Shown: positions 1 through 6,657, counted from the first letter of the stretch. The stretch: 10,069 bases of DNA from Gp6-AA40 sp050742535 (GCA_050742535.1 JBOGIQ010000215.1:1-10069); one strand, 5' to 3'. Made by a program: numbers and translations. The notes: generated by a model not told the origin, from the sequence alone.

Positions 1-1
1 C

Positions 2-373
2 AATGCGGAAATGGTCGCTCTTGTCGATCATGCAGGTCATGAACTGTGGGAGGTGGAAAAGGCCGGACCCAAGGCAACCATCGACTGGGCAAACGTCGAA
101 CATCACGCCATCCAGCTGGCGGCCGCCGGAGCGCTCCTGAGAGCGGCCGGAACTGGTGTCAACGACCGCGACTGGGTGAGCTCACCCGGCTGGACCACGT
201 GGGCACAGGCGATGTCATTTGCGGGGCTGGCCGCCCGCACTGCCGCGCAGGAGCGGAATCGCAAAGCGCTCGTTGCCGCCAACGGCCGGCTCGTTGACGC
301 CTGCGAGGGATGTCACAAGGAATTCAAACCGGATCTCCCGAGTGAGGGCATCACCCATGTTCACACACATTGA
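2..373 (+). CDS. Cytochrome c'/c556-like class II cytochrome (5' end outside window)
   Basis: The frame is open from the left edge, so the start codon and the expected export signal lie upstream; the internal ATG at 11 is probably not the start. The visible 123 residues are mostly helical and end with a haem-attachment motif CEGCH (codons 302-316), about 20 residues from the C-terminus. A single CxxCH near the C-terminus of a helical-bundle protein is typical of class II cytochromes (c', c556). The segments 'EHHAIQLAAAGALLRAAG' and 'NDRDWV' resemble the helix 1-2 region of c556-like proteins. It should be a periplasmic electron carrier or gas- or redox-sensing haem protein. The C-terminal tail is His-rich (THVHTH). 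The stop codon lies 17 nt inside the downstream monooxygenase gene, so the two are probably co-transcribed and translationally coupled. The family call rests on the motif and its position and was not checked by alignment. Confidence 0.75.
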   Translation, partial: NAEMVALVDHAGHELWEVEKAGPKATIDWANVEHHAIQLAAAGALLRAAGTGVNDRDWVSSPGWTTWAQAMSFAGLAARTAAQERNRKALVAANGRLVDACEGCHKEFKPDLPSEGITHVHTH

Positions 374-1586
374 TCGCGAACCTGAGGTCCTCGTGGTCGG
401 CGCCGGTCCGGTCGGACTCGTCGCGGCCCTGTTCCTGCAGCAGCACGGGGTCCGTGTGGAGATCGTCGACCGGCACCAGCGGACGACTCAGCACAGCTAC
501 GCCCTCGCGATCCATCCGCGCACACTCCGGATTCTCGATGAGGCAGGACTCTCCGAAGGCCTCATCCGCGCGGGACGGAAACTGACGAAGGTCGCCTATT
601 ACCAAGGAAGGGAGAGGCGCGCCGAAATCGACTATTCGGCCCTCACTTCCAGGCATCCGTATCTCCTCGTCGTTCGCCAAAGCCTGCTGGAAAGGGCCGC
701 GGAGGAAGTCCTCCGCCAGAAGAAACTCAAGGTCCTCTGGGGACACCGGCTCCAGGCCCTCGGCGTGGACAACGGGGACCTCCGGGCGGAGGTCGCGACG
801 CTCGACCAGGTCGCGATGGGCTACCCCGTCGCGCGAAGCGAGTGGGTCGTCGTGCGAAGCGACACGATCCGCCCGGCCTATCTAATCGGCGCCGACGGGT
901 ACGACTCGATCGTGCGGCGGCTGTCCGGCATCGAGATGGAGCAGTATGGCGCGGGCCAGCTCTTCTCCGTCTACGAGATCGAGGCGGAGGGAGACCTTCC
1001 CACGGAAGTGCGAGTGATTCTCGATGCCGAGCTGACGAGCGTCTACTGGCCCTTGGAGGAGGGGCGATGCCGCTGGGGATTCCAGATCCGCGACGAGTCG
1101 GAACACACACCGTCGATGGAGCGGCTCGAGCAGCTGATCGCCGCCAGGGCTCCCTGGTCCATGGCGCGACCGACCCAGATTTACTGGTCAACGTTCGGCC
1201 TGTTCGAGCGCCGCCTGGCGCGGAGCTTCGGAAGCGGAGACGTCTGGATCGCCGGGGACGCCGCGCACCAGGCGTCTCCGGTCGGCGTGCACAGCATGAA
1301 CTCAGGGCTGGCCGAAGCGCGCGAGCTGGCCGCGCGTATCTCGCAGATCCACCGCGCGGCAGGATCGACGTCGCTGCTCCAGGAGTTCGCGACCGAGACG
1401 CAGGAGGCCTGGCGATGGCTCCTCGGCGCCGGCCGCGAGGTGCGCGCGCTTCCGGGGGCAGACCCGTGGGTCGAGAAGAATGGAGCGAGGATTCTTGCCT
1501 GCGTTCCTGCCTCGGGGGACGACCTCGAAACGCTGCTCGAGCAGATCGGCCTTACAGCGCGCCGTGAGGACGCGAAGCCGGTCTGA
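357..1586 (+). CDS. Class A FAD-dependent monooxygenase (PHBH/UbiH/TetX-like)
   Basis: This 409-residue protein has the three signatures of class A flavoprotein hydroxylases (FAD_binding_3 type). They are the Rossmann dinucleotide motif GAGPVG at residues 15-20 ending in an acidic strand (EIVDR), the GADGYDS motif at 178-184 with following VRR, and GDAAH at 300-304 followed by P, then an NSGLAEARELA helix that contacts the flavin. Such enzymes use NAD(P)H and O2 to hydroxylate aromatic or polycyclic substrates. The substrate cannot be read from sequence. Length is near the family norm of about 400 residues, and there is no extra C-terminal thioredoxin-like domain. I chose the ATG at 357 because it lies 10 residues before the Rossmann strand and has a GAGGG ribosome binding site (344-348) 8 nt upstream. 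The frame stays open to 219 but adds unrelated sequence. The protein should be cytoplasmic, yet its gene overlaps that of an exported cytochrome. Confidence 0.88.
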   Translation: MFTHIDREPEVLVVGAGPVGLVAALFLQQHGVRVEIVDRHQRTTQHSYALAIHPRTLRILDEAGLSEGLIRAGRKLTKVAYYQGRERRAEIDYSALTSRHPYLLVVRQSLLERAAEEVLRQKKLKVLWGHRLQALGVDNGDLRAEVATLDQVAMGYPVARSEWVVVRSDTIRPAYLIGADGYDSIVRRLSGIEMEQYGAGQLFSVYEIEAEGDLPTEVRVILDAELTSVYWPLEEGRCRWGFQIRDESEHTPSMERLEQLIAARAPWSMARPTQIYWSTFGLFERRLARSFGSGDVWIAGDAAHQASPVGVHSMNSGLAEARELAARISQIHRAAGSTSLLQEFATETQEAWRWLLGAGREVRALPGADPWVEKNGARILACVPASGDDLETLLEQIGLTARREDAKPV

Positions 1587-1596
1587 GGTCCGCCGG

Positions 1597-1914
1597 TCAC
1601 TTGTCCGGATGATGACCCTTGTGATCAGGCTCGACAGTCTCCTTCGGCTGCTCTAGCATCGCGCGGCCTTCGTCGACGTCGTGCTGAACAAGCCACGAGA
1701 CGGGGGCGACGTTCGCGTACGCTGGCCACACCGTCTCGTTGCTGTGGCAGTCGAAACACGCGCGGCGGGCAAGCTCGCGCGTCGCCGTGCTATCCCATTC
1801 CGGCTCGATGGACCGCGGCGGATTCGAGTGATCTCGGCCGTACGGCACCGCCTGGATACCGACAAGTGTGATCGCCAGCGCGATCACCGTTCGCGTGAAC
1901 CATTTGAGAGGCAT
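1597..1914 (-). CDS. Haem-binding-domain (Haem_bd-like) membrane-anchored protein, C-terminally short
   Basis: This protein has 105 residues. Residues about 8-23 form one hydrophobic helix (signal anchor or uncleaved signal). After it come a 'YGRDHSNPP' stretch, 'EPEWDS', and the haem motif CFDCH at 53-57 followed by SNETVWPAYANVAPVSWLVQHDVDEGR. This order is what I know for the Haem_bd family of periplasmic c-type haem proteins. As I recall, those proteins continue for 40-60 residues with a conserved MPPxxY region. Here the sequence ends with a short polar tail (KETVEPDHKGHHPDK), so the C-terminal half appears to be missing. The start is supported by GGAGG at 1920-1924, 5 nt upstream. The gene converges with the monooxygenase gene, 10 nt apart, and follows the secreted unknown gene (1980-3026) with a 65-nt gap, so it may share its transcript. 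A role in electron transfer or haem handling is inferred. Confidence 0.75.
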   Translation of the reverse strand: MPLKWFTRTVIALAITLVGIQAVPYGRDHSNPPRSIEPEWDSTATRELARRACFDCHSNETVWPAYANVAPVSWLVQHDVDEGRAMLEQPKETVEPDHKGHHPDK

Positions 1915-1979
1915 ATCACCCTCCCACTTTCACGTACATCGCATAACGCCGCCCCGCGAGGGTCCCCGCCTCGTCGGAA

Positions 1980-3026
1980 TCATGACTCCCCTCCTTCAGC
2001 GGCTGGCCGGCGGCTTTCGAGCCGGCGCGTGACGTCGCGCATCAGCGTTGGACCCTCCGATTCGACGCGATCCTCGATGACGGCGCGCTTGAACACGCCA
2101 AAGAGTCCGCCCAGCAGGTCCACCCGTGTGCGGTTCAGATAGGTGAGGTAACAGGACGGTGCGGCCTCGTCACAAACGACGGCAGTCACGCCCAGCGCAC
2201 CATCGATGTAGTGGCTCGCATACAACTGCGTGCTGACCGTCATCGCCTGAGGAGCTCGATCGGCATGCAGCAGCTGTACGTAGGTGACTGTCACGATCGT
2301 CTTTCCGGATCCGTATCGATCCCGCGACCAGTAATAGAACGACTCGCCGGCAGGACGTGGCGGGCGCCGCGGCGCGATCAGCGAGTTGACGACCTCGGGA
2401 AACTCGCGGGTCAGCCACGGCGACCGCGCGGTCATGGCCGAGAAGGCCTCCCCCACCGACATCCGGCCGCCGTGATCGGCATACGGCGGCAGCGCCAGCA
2501 GCCCGCTCTGCCGGTGCAGACGCACACGCGCGATCAGAATGCGCCGGAATTCGCGCTGCACCGCATCCCGCCACTCGCTTCCCGCACTGCGCAGCGCCTC
2601 CTGAAGGCCGTGGATTTCGGTTGCCGCCAGCTTGAAGTCGCAGCCGCTCACGCGGCACCGTCGCAGGGCATCGATTTCGCCGGGTTCGAGAATCAGCGCA
2701 TCGAGATCGTCGTCGGCGATCGAGTCGGAAAAGCGGCCGACGGCGAGAACCATCGATCCGCGCTTCAGCTCGTCGATGGCTCGCGTCCACTCGATCAAGG
2801 CCTCGGGTCGCGCCTTCAGCCGTGCTGCAGCGAAGAACGCAATGTGGCCGTCATCCGCAGGCAGCACGCGCGCGATCACGCCGCCCGTGTCGAGTCGTGC
2901 CCGATCGGCCTGGCTGACCCGGACGGTCGGCTCGAGGAACGCGAAGGGCGGCGCGATGCCGGCTCCAGACGCGACAGCAACCACCGGGAGCAGGCCGAGA
3001 GCGGCGATCCACACACGCGGTTTCAT
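1980..3026 (-). CDS. Secreted conserved protein of unknown function
   Basis: This protein has 348 residues with a clear signal peptide (MKPRVWIAALGLLPVVAVASGAG, cleavage about residue 20-23). It belongs to no enzyme family I can name. Features that look like conserved motifs are a Cys pair in 'CRVSGCDFKL' (C124, C129), 'FYYWSRD' at 230-236, 'QLYASHY' at 267-273, a second Cys pair (C285, C292) and 'YLNRTRVD' at 296-303. From memory, an uncharacterised family common in Acidobacteriota and some proteobacteria shares the YWS, YASHY and NRxRxD motifs; this is recollection and has not been searched. The four cysteines in an exported protein could form two disulfides. The start ATG at 3026 has an AGGGAA-type ribosome binding site a few bases upstream. 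The gene is divergent from the OsmC gene across a 260-nt spacer and may lead a two-gene unit with the haem-binding protein downstream. Confidence 0.75.
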   Translation of the reverse strand: MKPRVWIAALGLLPVVAVASGAGIAPPFAFLEPTVRVSQADRARLDTGGVIARVLPADDGHIAFFAAARLKARPEALIEWTRAIDELKRGSMVLAVGRFSDSIADDDLDALILEPGEIDALRRCRVSGCDFKLAATEIHGLQEALRSAGSEWRDAVQREFRRILIARVRLHRQSGLLALPPYADHGGRMSVGEAFSAMTARSPWLTREFPEVVNSLIAPRRPPRPAGESFYYWSRDRYGSGKTIVTVTYVQLLHADRAPQAMTVSTQLYASHYIDGALGVTAVVCDEAAPSCYLTYLNRTRVDLLGGLFGVFKRAVIEDRVESEGPTLMRDVTRRLESRRPAAEGGES

Positions 3027-3247
3027 GCTTCCCTGACATCGAGAGCGGCAAGTCTGTGGCCATACGGTTGTGCGCAGAAAGTGGCGCGGGTGAAAGCGCT
3101 GAGACGGCCCGGGCTGATCGAGGGCGGGAACTTTTCAGCAGGGACGCGAGATGTTTCGCGCCGCAGGCTCTCGAGCGTGTGCCGGCCAGCTGCAGCACGC
3201 GCAGCCGCTGAGGCAGGAGGGTTGCAGCCGATGCGGTATTCGCCGAT

Positions 3248-3270
3248 GTAGTGTCCGCCTTCAGGCGGAC
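3248..3270 (+). repeat. Palindromic repeat, copy 1 (in OsmC leader)
   Basis: The element is GTAGT followed by an 8-bp perfect stem, GTCCGCCT (3253-3260) and AGGCGGAC (3263-3270), closed by the 2-nt loop TC. The last one or two pairs may open to give a 4-6 nt loop. The same 23 nt occurs at 8132-8154 with one difference (C to T in the loop) and in the same orientation. The flanks are unrelated. It resembles REP/BIME-type or small mobile palindromic elements. Here it ends 5 nt before the AGGAGG of the OsmC gene, so in the mRNA it would form a stem-loop next to the ribosome binding site. Confidence 0.8.
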
Positions 3271-3275
3271 GGGCC

Positions 3276-3281
3276 AGGAGG
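3276..3281 (+). promoter_or_regulatory. Ribosome binding site AGGAGG of the OsmC gene
   Basis: A perfect AGGAGG lies 5 nt before the ATG at 3287. It decides this start over the in-frame GTG at 3251, which falls inside the palindromic repeat and has no such site. Confidence 0.85.
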
Positions 3282-3286
3282 AGCTG

Positions 3287-3733
3287 ATGAAACCGCTACC
3301 CCATGATTACGAGATGACGCTGACCGGAGCATCCGCGGGTTATGCGACCGCGTCAGCAGCCGGCCTGGCGGATTTGACCACGGCACCGCCGGCCGAATAC
3401 GACGGACCGGGGGACGCGTGGAGTCCCGAGCACCTGCTGCTGGCGGCGGTGAGCTCCTGCTTCCTGTTCACCTTCCGGGCCGTTGCGAAGGCGTCGCACG
3501 TGGACTTCGTCGAGGTCGAGGCGGTCACGGCCGGCACCGTCGACCGGAGCGGCGGCGTCACGCGGTTCACGGATATCGTCGTTCGTCCGACCGTCACCAC
3601 GCCGGCCGGAGCAGATGCCGCCGCGGTGCAACGCGCCATCGACAAGGCGGCATCGCGCTGCCTGGTGTCGTCGTCTCTCAATACGCAAGTACGTGTAGAG
3701 CCAACCATCCGCCAGTCAGCGGCGGCTGCATAG
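3287..3733 (+). CDS. OsmC/Ohr-family peroxiredoxin-like protein
   Basis: This 148-residue protein has the two-cysteine layout of the OsmC superfamily. The first cysteine, C58, sits in 'SPEHLLLAAVSSCFLFTFRAVA', the typical helix with the peroxidatic cysteine. The second, C125, lies in 'KASRCLVSSSL', near the start of a helix before the C-terminal strand. Members reduce organic hydroperoxides or other peroxides with lipoyl- or thiol-based reductants; others are uncharacterised thiol enzymes. The preceding 'PPAEYDGPGDAWSPEHLL' matches the family's 'GxGxxxSPExLL' region. Length is normal for the family. The protein is probably cytoplasmic, with no signal peptide. It is a single-gene unit converging on the phosphatase gene, with 8 nt between the stop codons. 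Whether it is OsmC-, Ohr- or YhfA-like cannot be settled here. The hairpin directly upstream could influence its translation. Confidence 0.88.
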   Translation: MKPLPHDYEMTLTGASAGYATASAAGLADLTTAPPAEYDGPGDAWSPEHLLLAAVSSCFLFTFRAVAKASHVDFVEVEAVTAGTVDRSGGVTRFTDIVVRPTVTTPAGADAAAVQRAIDKAASRCLVSSSLNTQVRVEPTIRQSAAAA

Positions 3734-3741
3734 ACAAAGGC

Positions 3742-4284
3742 CTAACGCCGAAGGCGCCGCGCCTGTGCCTGCTCGATTGCGTACGCCTCGAGGGCCGGGC
3801 TCGTCATTCCCAGGGCGCCGGCCTCGGCCGCGGCGCGCTCGGCATCCCACTTGTCCACCACCATTCTCTTGACCATCCAGAGCGCCGCCGCGCGATTCGC
3901 GCTCGCGCAGTGGATGAATGCGGGCTGATTGTTCGGGTCAGTGACGGCGGCGATGAACTTGTCGACGAGCATCGGATCCGGCGAGCTGGCGTTGAACGGG
4001 AGGTGAATGAATCGCAACCCGGCCGCCTTGGCCGCGGCAGCTGACGCTTCGATCTCCGAACCAGGTTCGGCAGCCAGGCGGAGATTGATGACCGACGCGT
4101 ATCCCAGCTTCTTGACTTGGACAAGCGCCGCCGGTGCAGTTGCCCCGGCGCACGCCACGGCGTTTCCGATGTATCCGAAATTGACGATGCCCGGGACCGA
4201 CGCCTTGTTGATGCCGCTCTGGGCAGCCGCAACGACCATCGTGCTGAGAAACAGCACGCCGCACACAAGCGAACTCACTCTCAT
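3742..4284 (-). CDS. Secreted DSP/PTP-like phosphatase (beta-lactamase-hydrolase-like phosphatase fold)
   Basis: This protein has 180 residues from the ATG at 4284, with a signal peptide at residues 1-21 (SLVCGVLFLSTMVVAAA). The signature is 'FIHCASANRAAALWMVKR' with H125, C126 and R131, a Cys-based phosphatase P-loop after a hydrophobic strand. Upstream, 'YASVINLRLAAEPGSEIEASAAAAKAAGLRFIHLPF' matches the DSP-like core (INLR, then E..E, then a helix, then a strand). I place it with the DUF442/BLH-phosphatase-like and DSP-like proteins. The loop has four residues between Cys and Arg and an Ala where Gly is common, unlike the C-x5-R of classical PTPs. The substrate is unknown; activity in the periplasm is inferred. 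I chose this start because AGGAGA (4291-4296) lies 6 nt upstream. An upstream TTG at 4302 is less likely. It is the last gene of the minus-strand run, 49 nt after the MgtC gene. Confidence 0.8.
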   Translation of the reverse strand: MRVSSLVCGVLFLSTMVVAAAQSGINKASVPGIVNFGYIGNAVACAGATAPAALVQVKKLGYASVINLRLAAEPGSEIEASAAAAKAAGLRFIHLPFNASSPDPMLVDKFIAAVTDPNNQPAFIHCASANRAAALWMVKRMVVDKWDAERAAAEAGALGMTSPALEAYAIEQAQARRLRR

Positions 4285-4290
4285 GATCTG

Positions 4291-4296
4291 TCTCCT
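4291..4296 (-). promoter_or_regulatory. Ribosome binding site AGGAGA of the phosphatase gene
   Basis: It lies 6 nt before the ATG at 4284. It selects that codon, which opens directly onto the signal peptide, over the in-frame TTG at 4302. Confidence 0.75.
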
Positions 4297-4333
4297 GAAC
4301 AAGGCGTCTTCGCGCTGTCATCCGGCCTGACGC

Positions 4334-4777
4334 CTATCGACGGTGTATCCATTCGTCGATCTTCTCCCCCGCCACCAGCACGACCAGCGTCAGCGTCAGG
4401 GCGATCAGGCTCGTCCGCCAGATTCCCGCTCCCACGGCGACGCCAACCGCAGCCACCATCCAGATTGCCGCCGCGGTGGTCAGTCCCTGCACGTCCTGCA
4501 GGTCCGGTCTGCGCATGATGACACCACCACCGATGAAGCCGAGACCGGCAGTGATGCCTTGCAGGATCCGGCTCGTCGCGGACGCATCGTCAGCGGCGAG
4601 CAGAAGCCCGATGATCGTGAAGAGCGCACCGCCGAGGGCAACGAGCGCGTGCGTCCTGAGACCGGCGGGCTTTCCTTCCCACTCCCGGTTGAGGCCGACG
4701 GCGGCGCCGAGCAGCGTCGCCAGCGCCAGCCGCCCGGTGATTTCCCAGATCGTCTGGGGTGGTGAGACGGTGTCCAT
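4334..4777 (-). CDS. MgtC/SapB-family membrane protein
   Basis: This protein has 147 residues with four or five hydrophobic segments (about 16-29, 42-61, 72-88, 100-117 and 121-137). Family hallmarks are 'LLGAAVGLNREWEGKPAGLRTHALVALGGALF' (residues 22-53, with the conserved NRE and GLRTH), 'GITAGLGFIGGGVIMR' at 74-89 and 'VQGLTTAAAIWMVAAVGVAVG' at 97-117. MgtC proteins act in Mg2+-limited growth, virulence and control of F-type ATP synthase in some pathogens; other family members have no known role. It stops right after the last membrane segment, so it lacks the C-terminal soluble (ACT-like) domain of full-length MgtC and matches the minimal SapB form. The start lies 17 nt after the stop of the pyruvate-kinase-like gene with no clear ribosome binding site, which suggests translational coupling. 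It acts in the inner membrane. Confidence 0.9.
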   Translation of the reverse strand: MDTVSPPQTIWEITGRLALATLLGAAVGLNREWEGKPAGLRTHALVALGGALFTIIGLLLAADDASATSRILQGITAGLGFIGGGVIMRRPDLQDVQGLTTAAAIWMVAAVGVAVGAGIWRTSLIALTLTLVVLVAGEKIDEWIHRR

Positions 4778-4794
4778 TCGAGCGAGACGGGATC

Positions 4795-6651
4795 TTACGC
4801 CGGGAACGGACCCAGAAACCGATCAGAAAGCCCGAGGTGCCTCAGCATTGCAGTCTTCTTGCGCTGATGCGCCTGCATGCGCGTCAGGATGTCATCGAGG
4901 GCTCGGACGGCAGTCAGGATGTGCGGCCCTTTGTTCAGCATGACGCACTCGGCGCGTTCCCCCATCGCCGCATCCGTGATCTCGGCGCGCGACGGAATGC
5001 CGTCCTTCGCCAGCCGCTCGAGTACCTGCGTCGCCCAAATCACCGGCGTGTGCGACGCTTCGGCCATCCAAAGAATCTCCTCCTGCACTTCGGCTAGACG
5101 TTCATAACCGCACTCGACAGCCAGATCGCCGCGCGCGATCATCACGCCGGCCGCCGTGCTGCGCATCGCCGCCAACAGCAGACCGGGCAGATTATCGAAG
5201 GCACGCCGCGTTTCGACTTTGAGAATCAGCGGGAGATCCGCACGACCGAGTGCCGCAAGCTGCGTCTGCAGCTCGCGCACGTCGGTGTCCGTGCGGACGA
5301 ACGAATAGCCGACGATGTCCGCGTGGGCGGCGATGAACCGGAGATCTTCGAGATCCTTGGACGTGAGCGGCGGCAGCGTCAGGTTCGTGTCTGGAAGGTT
5401 GATGCCCTTGTCCGCGCCAAGCTTTGATCCGGCTGCGGCGGCACGCGTAATGGTCACCTGCAGGCGTTCCGGCGACACCTCCGTAATCTCGCCACCGATT
5501 CTGCCGTCATCAAACCAGATGCGCTGGCCAACGGTGACGTCGTCAAACACGGCCCCCAACGTGACCCCTATCACTGCCGGCTCGAGCACAAGCCCGTCGG
5601 CCGTCCGGACCGCTGGCCGCCCGGCACTCTCGTGGCGCGTCAGGATCAGCGTGTCACCGGGTGCGAGCAGCAGCGTTTGCGCCGTTGGCGGGATATCCGC
5701 GACATGCGTCCTGCGTTCACCGGCGTCGGGTCGCGTCACTCGCGACAGCGACGTTCCGGGCATGATGTAGGCGGTTTGGTCGGATTCCGCCCAGACGCCG
5801 CCATTGCCGCGCGCGGCAATGCGCAGGGTCCGGTACGCGTCACGCGCATCGATGAGACTCACCTCGTCGCCGGGCACGAGCGCCGCCAACCAGCTGGCGC
5901 GGACGGGCAACATGACGGCCGCCGTCTCCGCCGGAGGCCGCGAGCTGTCGTACGGGGTCAGCCAGATGCGCGCCGGCGCCACGACGCGGCCGCAGACGTC
6001 TCGCTGCGGTCGCCAGCGCACCACGGCTGGGCCCGGTTCGATTGGTCCGGTCCGAAGCTTCGGTCCTGCCAGATCCATCAACACGCGGCATGGCCGGCCC
6101 GTCTCATCCGAGGCCGTGGCGATGTTGCGACGGATCGCCGCCCAGGTGTCGCGATCATCGTGGGCACAATTGATGCGCGCGCAGTCCATGCCCGAGGCAA
6201 TCAGGTCGCGAACCAGCGTGTAGTCATCAGCCGCCTCGGCCGGCATGGTGACCATGATGCGGACGTCACGTTCGGGCGGAGACGATCCGAAGAGCGCGTC
6301 GGTACGGCAGCGCAGGACCTGCCGTCCGTCGACCGGCGCGGCATGCGGCCCCTCGGTCGCGACAGGCGACGAGACCAGGCCATCGACGGCTTCGAGGACC
6401 GTGCGAACGGAATGCATCACGTGCGATTCGGCGCGTCCCAGCGACGACAGCCCGAGCGAGGTCAGCTCCGCCTGCAGCGGCCGCAGGTCACGCTGCCGAA
6501 GCGCCAGATAATGCAGCAGGTTGCGGGCGCTCCCCCGCCGATCGTCGGAAAGATCGTCGAGCCGCTCGAGAAACTGCTCTTCGACGCCGACCATCTCGGA
6601 ACGGAGGGCGCTCAATTGTTCCTGCACGAGTTGCAGCGATTGGCGGGTCAC
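4795..6651 (-). CDS. Pyruvate-kinase-like enzyme with N-terminal helical extension, lacking the C-terminal domain
   Basis: This protein has 618 residues from the GTG at 6651. Residues about 1-105 are charged and helical (QLVQEQLSALRSEM...EEQFLERLDDL), with no match I know. The kinase barrel begins near 130: 'MDCARINCAHD' (155-165), 'MDLAGPKLRTG' (192-202), 'KGINLP' (415-420), 'SFVRTDTDV', catalytic K478 in 'LKVE' with the metal-binding Glu, 'IARGDLAVE' (505-513) and 'WATQVLE' (539-545). The Mg2+ and catalytic residues are kept. The stretch between barrel halves (about 203-414) is roughly twice a usual B domain and has two 'PGD' segments. The usual C-terminal allosteric domain of about 120 residues is absent. 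Lys replaces the Glu117 equivalent (GPK), and Ala replaces the Ser of the NFS motif. The enzyme should convert phosphoenolpyruvate and ADP to pyruvate and ATP, but this is less certain than for a standard enzyme. The frame extends to 6813 but would overlap the upstream gene. The GTG has GAGGT (6658-6662) 6 nt upstream. Confidence 0.82.
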   Translation of the reverse strand: MTRQSLQLVQEQLSALRSEMVGVEEQFLERLDDLSDDRRGSARNLLHYLALRQRDLRPLQAELTSLGLSSLGRAESHVMHSVRTVLEAVDGLVSSPVATEGPHAAPVDGRQVLRCRTDALFGSSPPERDVRIMVTMPAEAADDYTLVRDLIASGMDCARINCAHDDRDTWAAIRRNIATASDETGRPCRVLMDLAGPKLRTGPIEPGPAVVRWRPQRDVCGRVVAPARIWLTPYDSSRPPAETAAVMLPVRASWLAALVPGDEVSLIDARDAYRTLRIAARGNGGVWAESDQTAYIMPGTSLSRVTRPDAGERRTHVADIPPTAQTLLLAPGDTLILTRHESAGRPAVRTADGLVLEPAVIGVTLGAVFDDVTVGQRIWFDDGRIGGEITEVSPERLQVTITRAAAAGSKLGADKGINLPDTNLTLPPLTSKDLEDLRFIAAHADIVGYSFVRTDTDVRELQTQLAALGRADLPLILKVETRRAFDNLPGLLLAAMRSTAAGVMIARGDLAVECGYERLAEVQEEILWMAEASHTPVIWATQVLERLAKDGIPSRAEITDAAMGERAECVMLNKGPHILTAVRALDDILTRMQAHQRKKTAMLRHLGLSDRFLGPFPA

Positions 6652-6657
6652 GACGAC

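Larger units (their letters stand above)
3027..3286. other. Divergent intergenic region (260 nt)
   Basis: This is the only long non-coding stretch in the window, between the minus-strand secreted unknown protein and the plus-strand OsmC gene. It should hold the promoters for both directions. I see no confident -35/-10 pair on either strand. A GGAACTT at 3127-3133 resembles an ECF sigma -35 element but has no convincing -10. The right end holds an AGGAGG (3215-3220), a six-codon reading frame at 3231-3251, the palindromic repeat (3248-3270) and the OsmC ribosome binding site. Confidence 0.6.

Noticed and set aside
1957..1973. Short inverted repeat (CGAGG / CCTCG) as a terminator between the secreted unknown and haem-binding genes
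   Set aside because: It has only 5 bp of stem with a 7-nt loop and no U-tract. It is expected by chance in GC-rich DNA.
3127..3133. GGAACTT as an ECF sigma factor -35 element
   Set aside because: No convincing -10 lies 15-18 nt downstream, and it is about 150 nt from the OsmC start.
2211..3251. Long open frame on the plus strand opposite the secreted unknown gene
   Set aside because: It is antisense to a protein with a signal peptide and ordered motifs, and its own translation is Arg/Gln-rich without domains. Only its last codons, in the spacer, are discussed as a mini-frame.
3752..3764. Small hairpin AGGCG / CGCCT at the convergent OsmC and phosphatase ends, as a terminator
   Set aside because: The stem is 5 bp, without a T-run, and lies within the phosphatase coding sequence.
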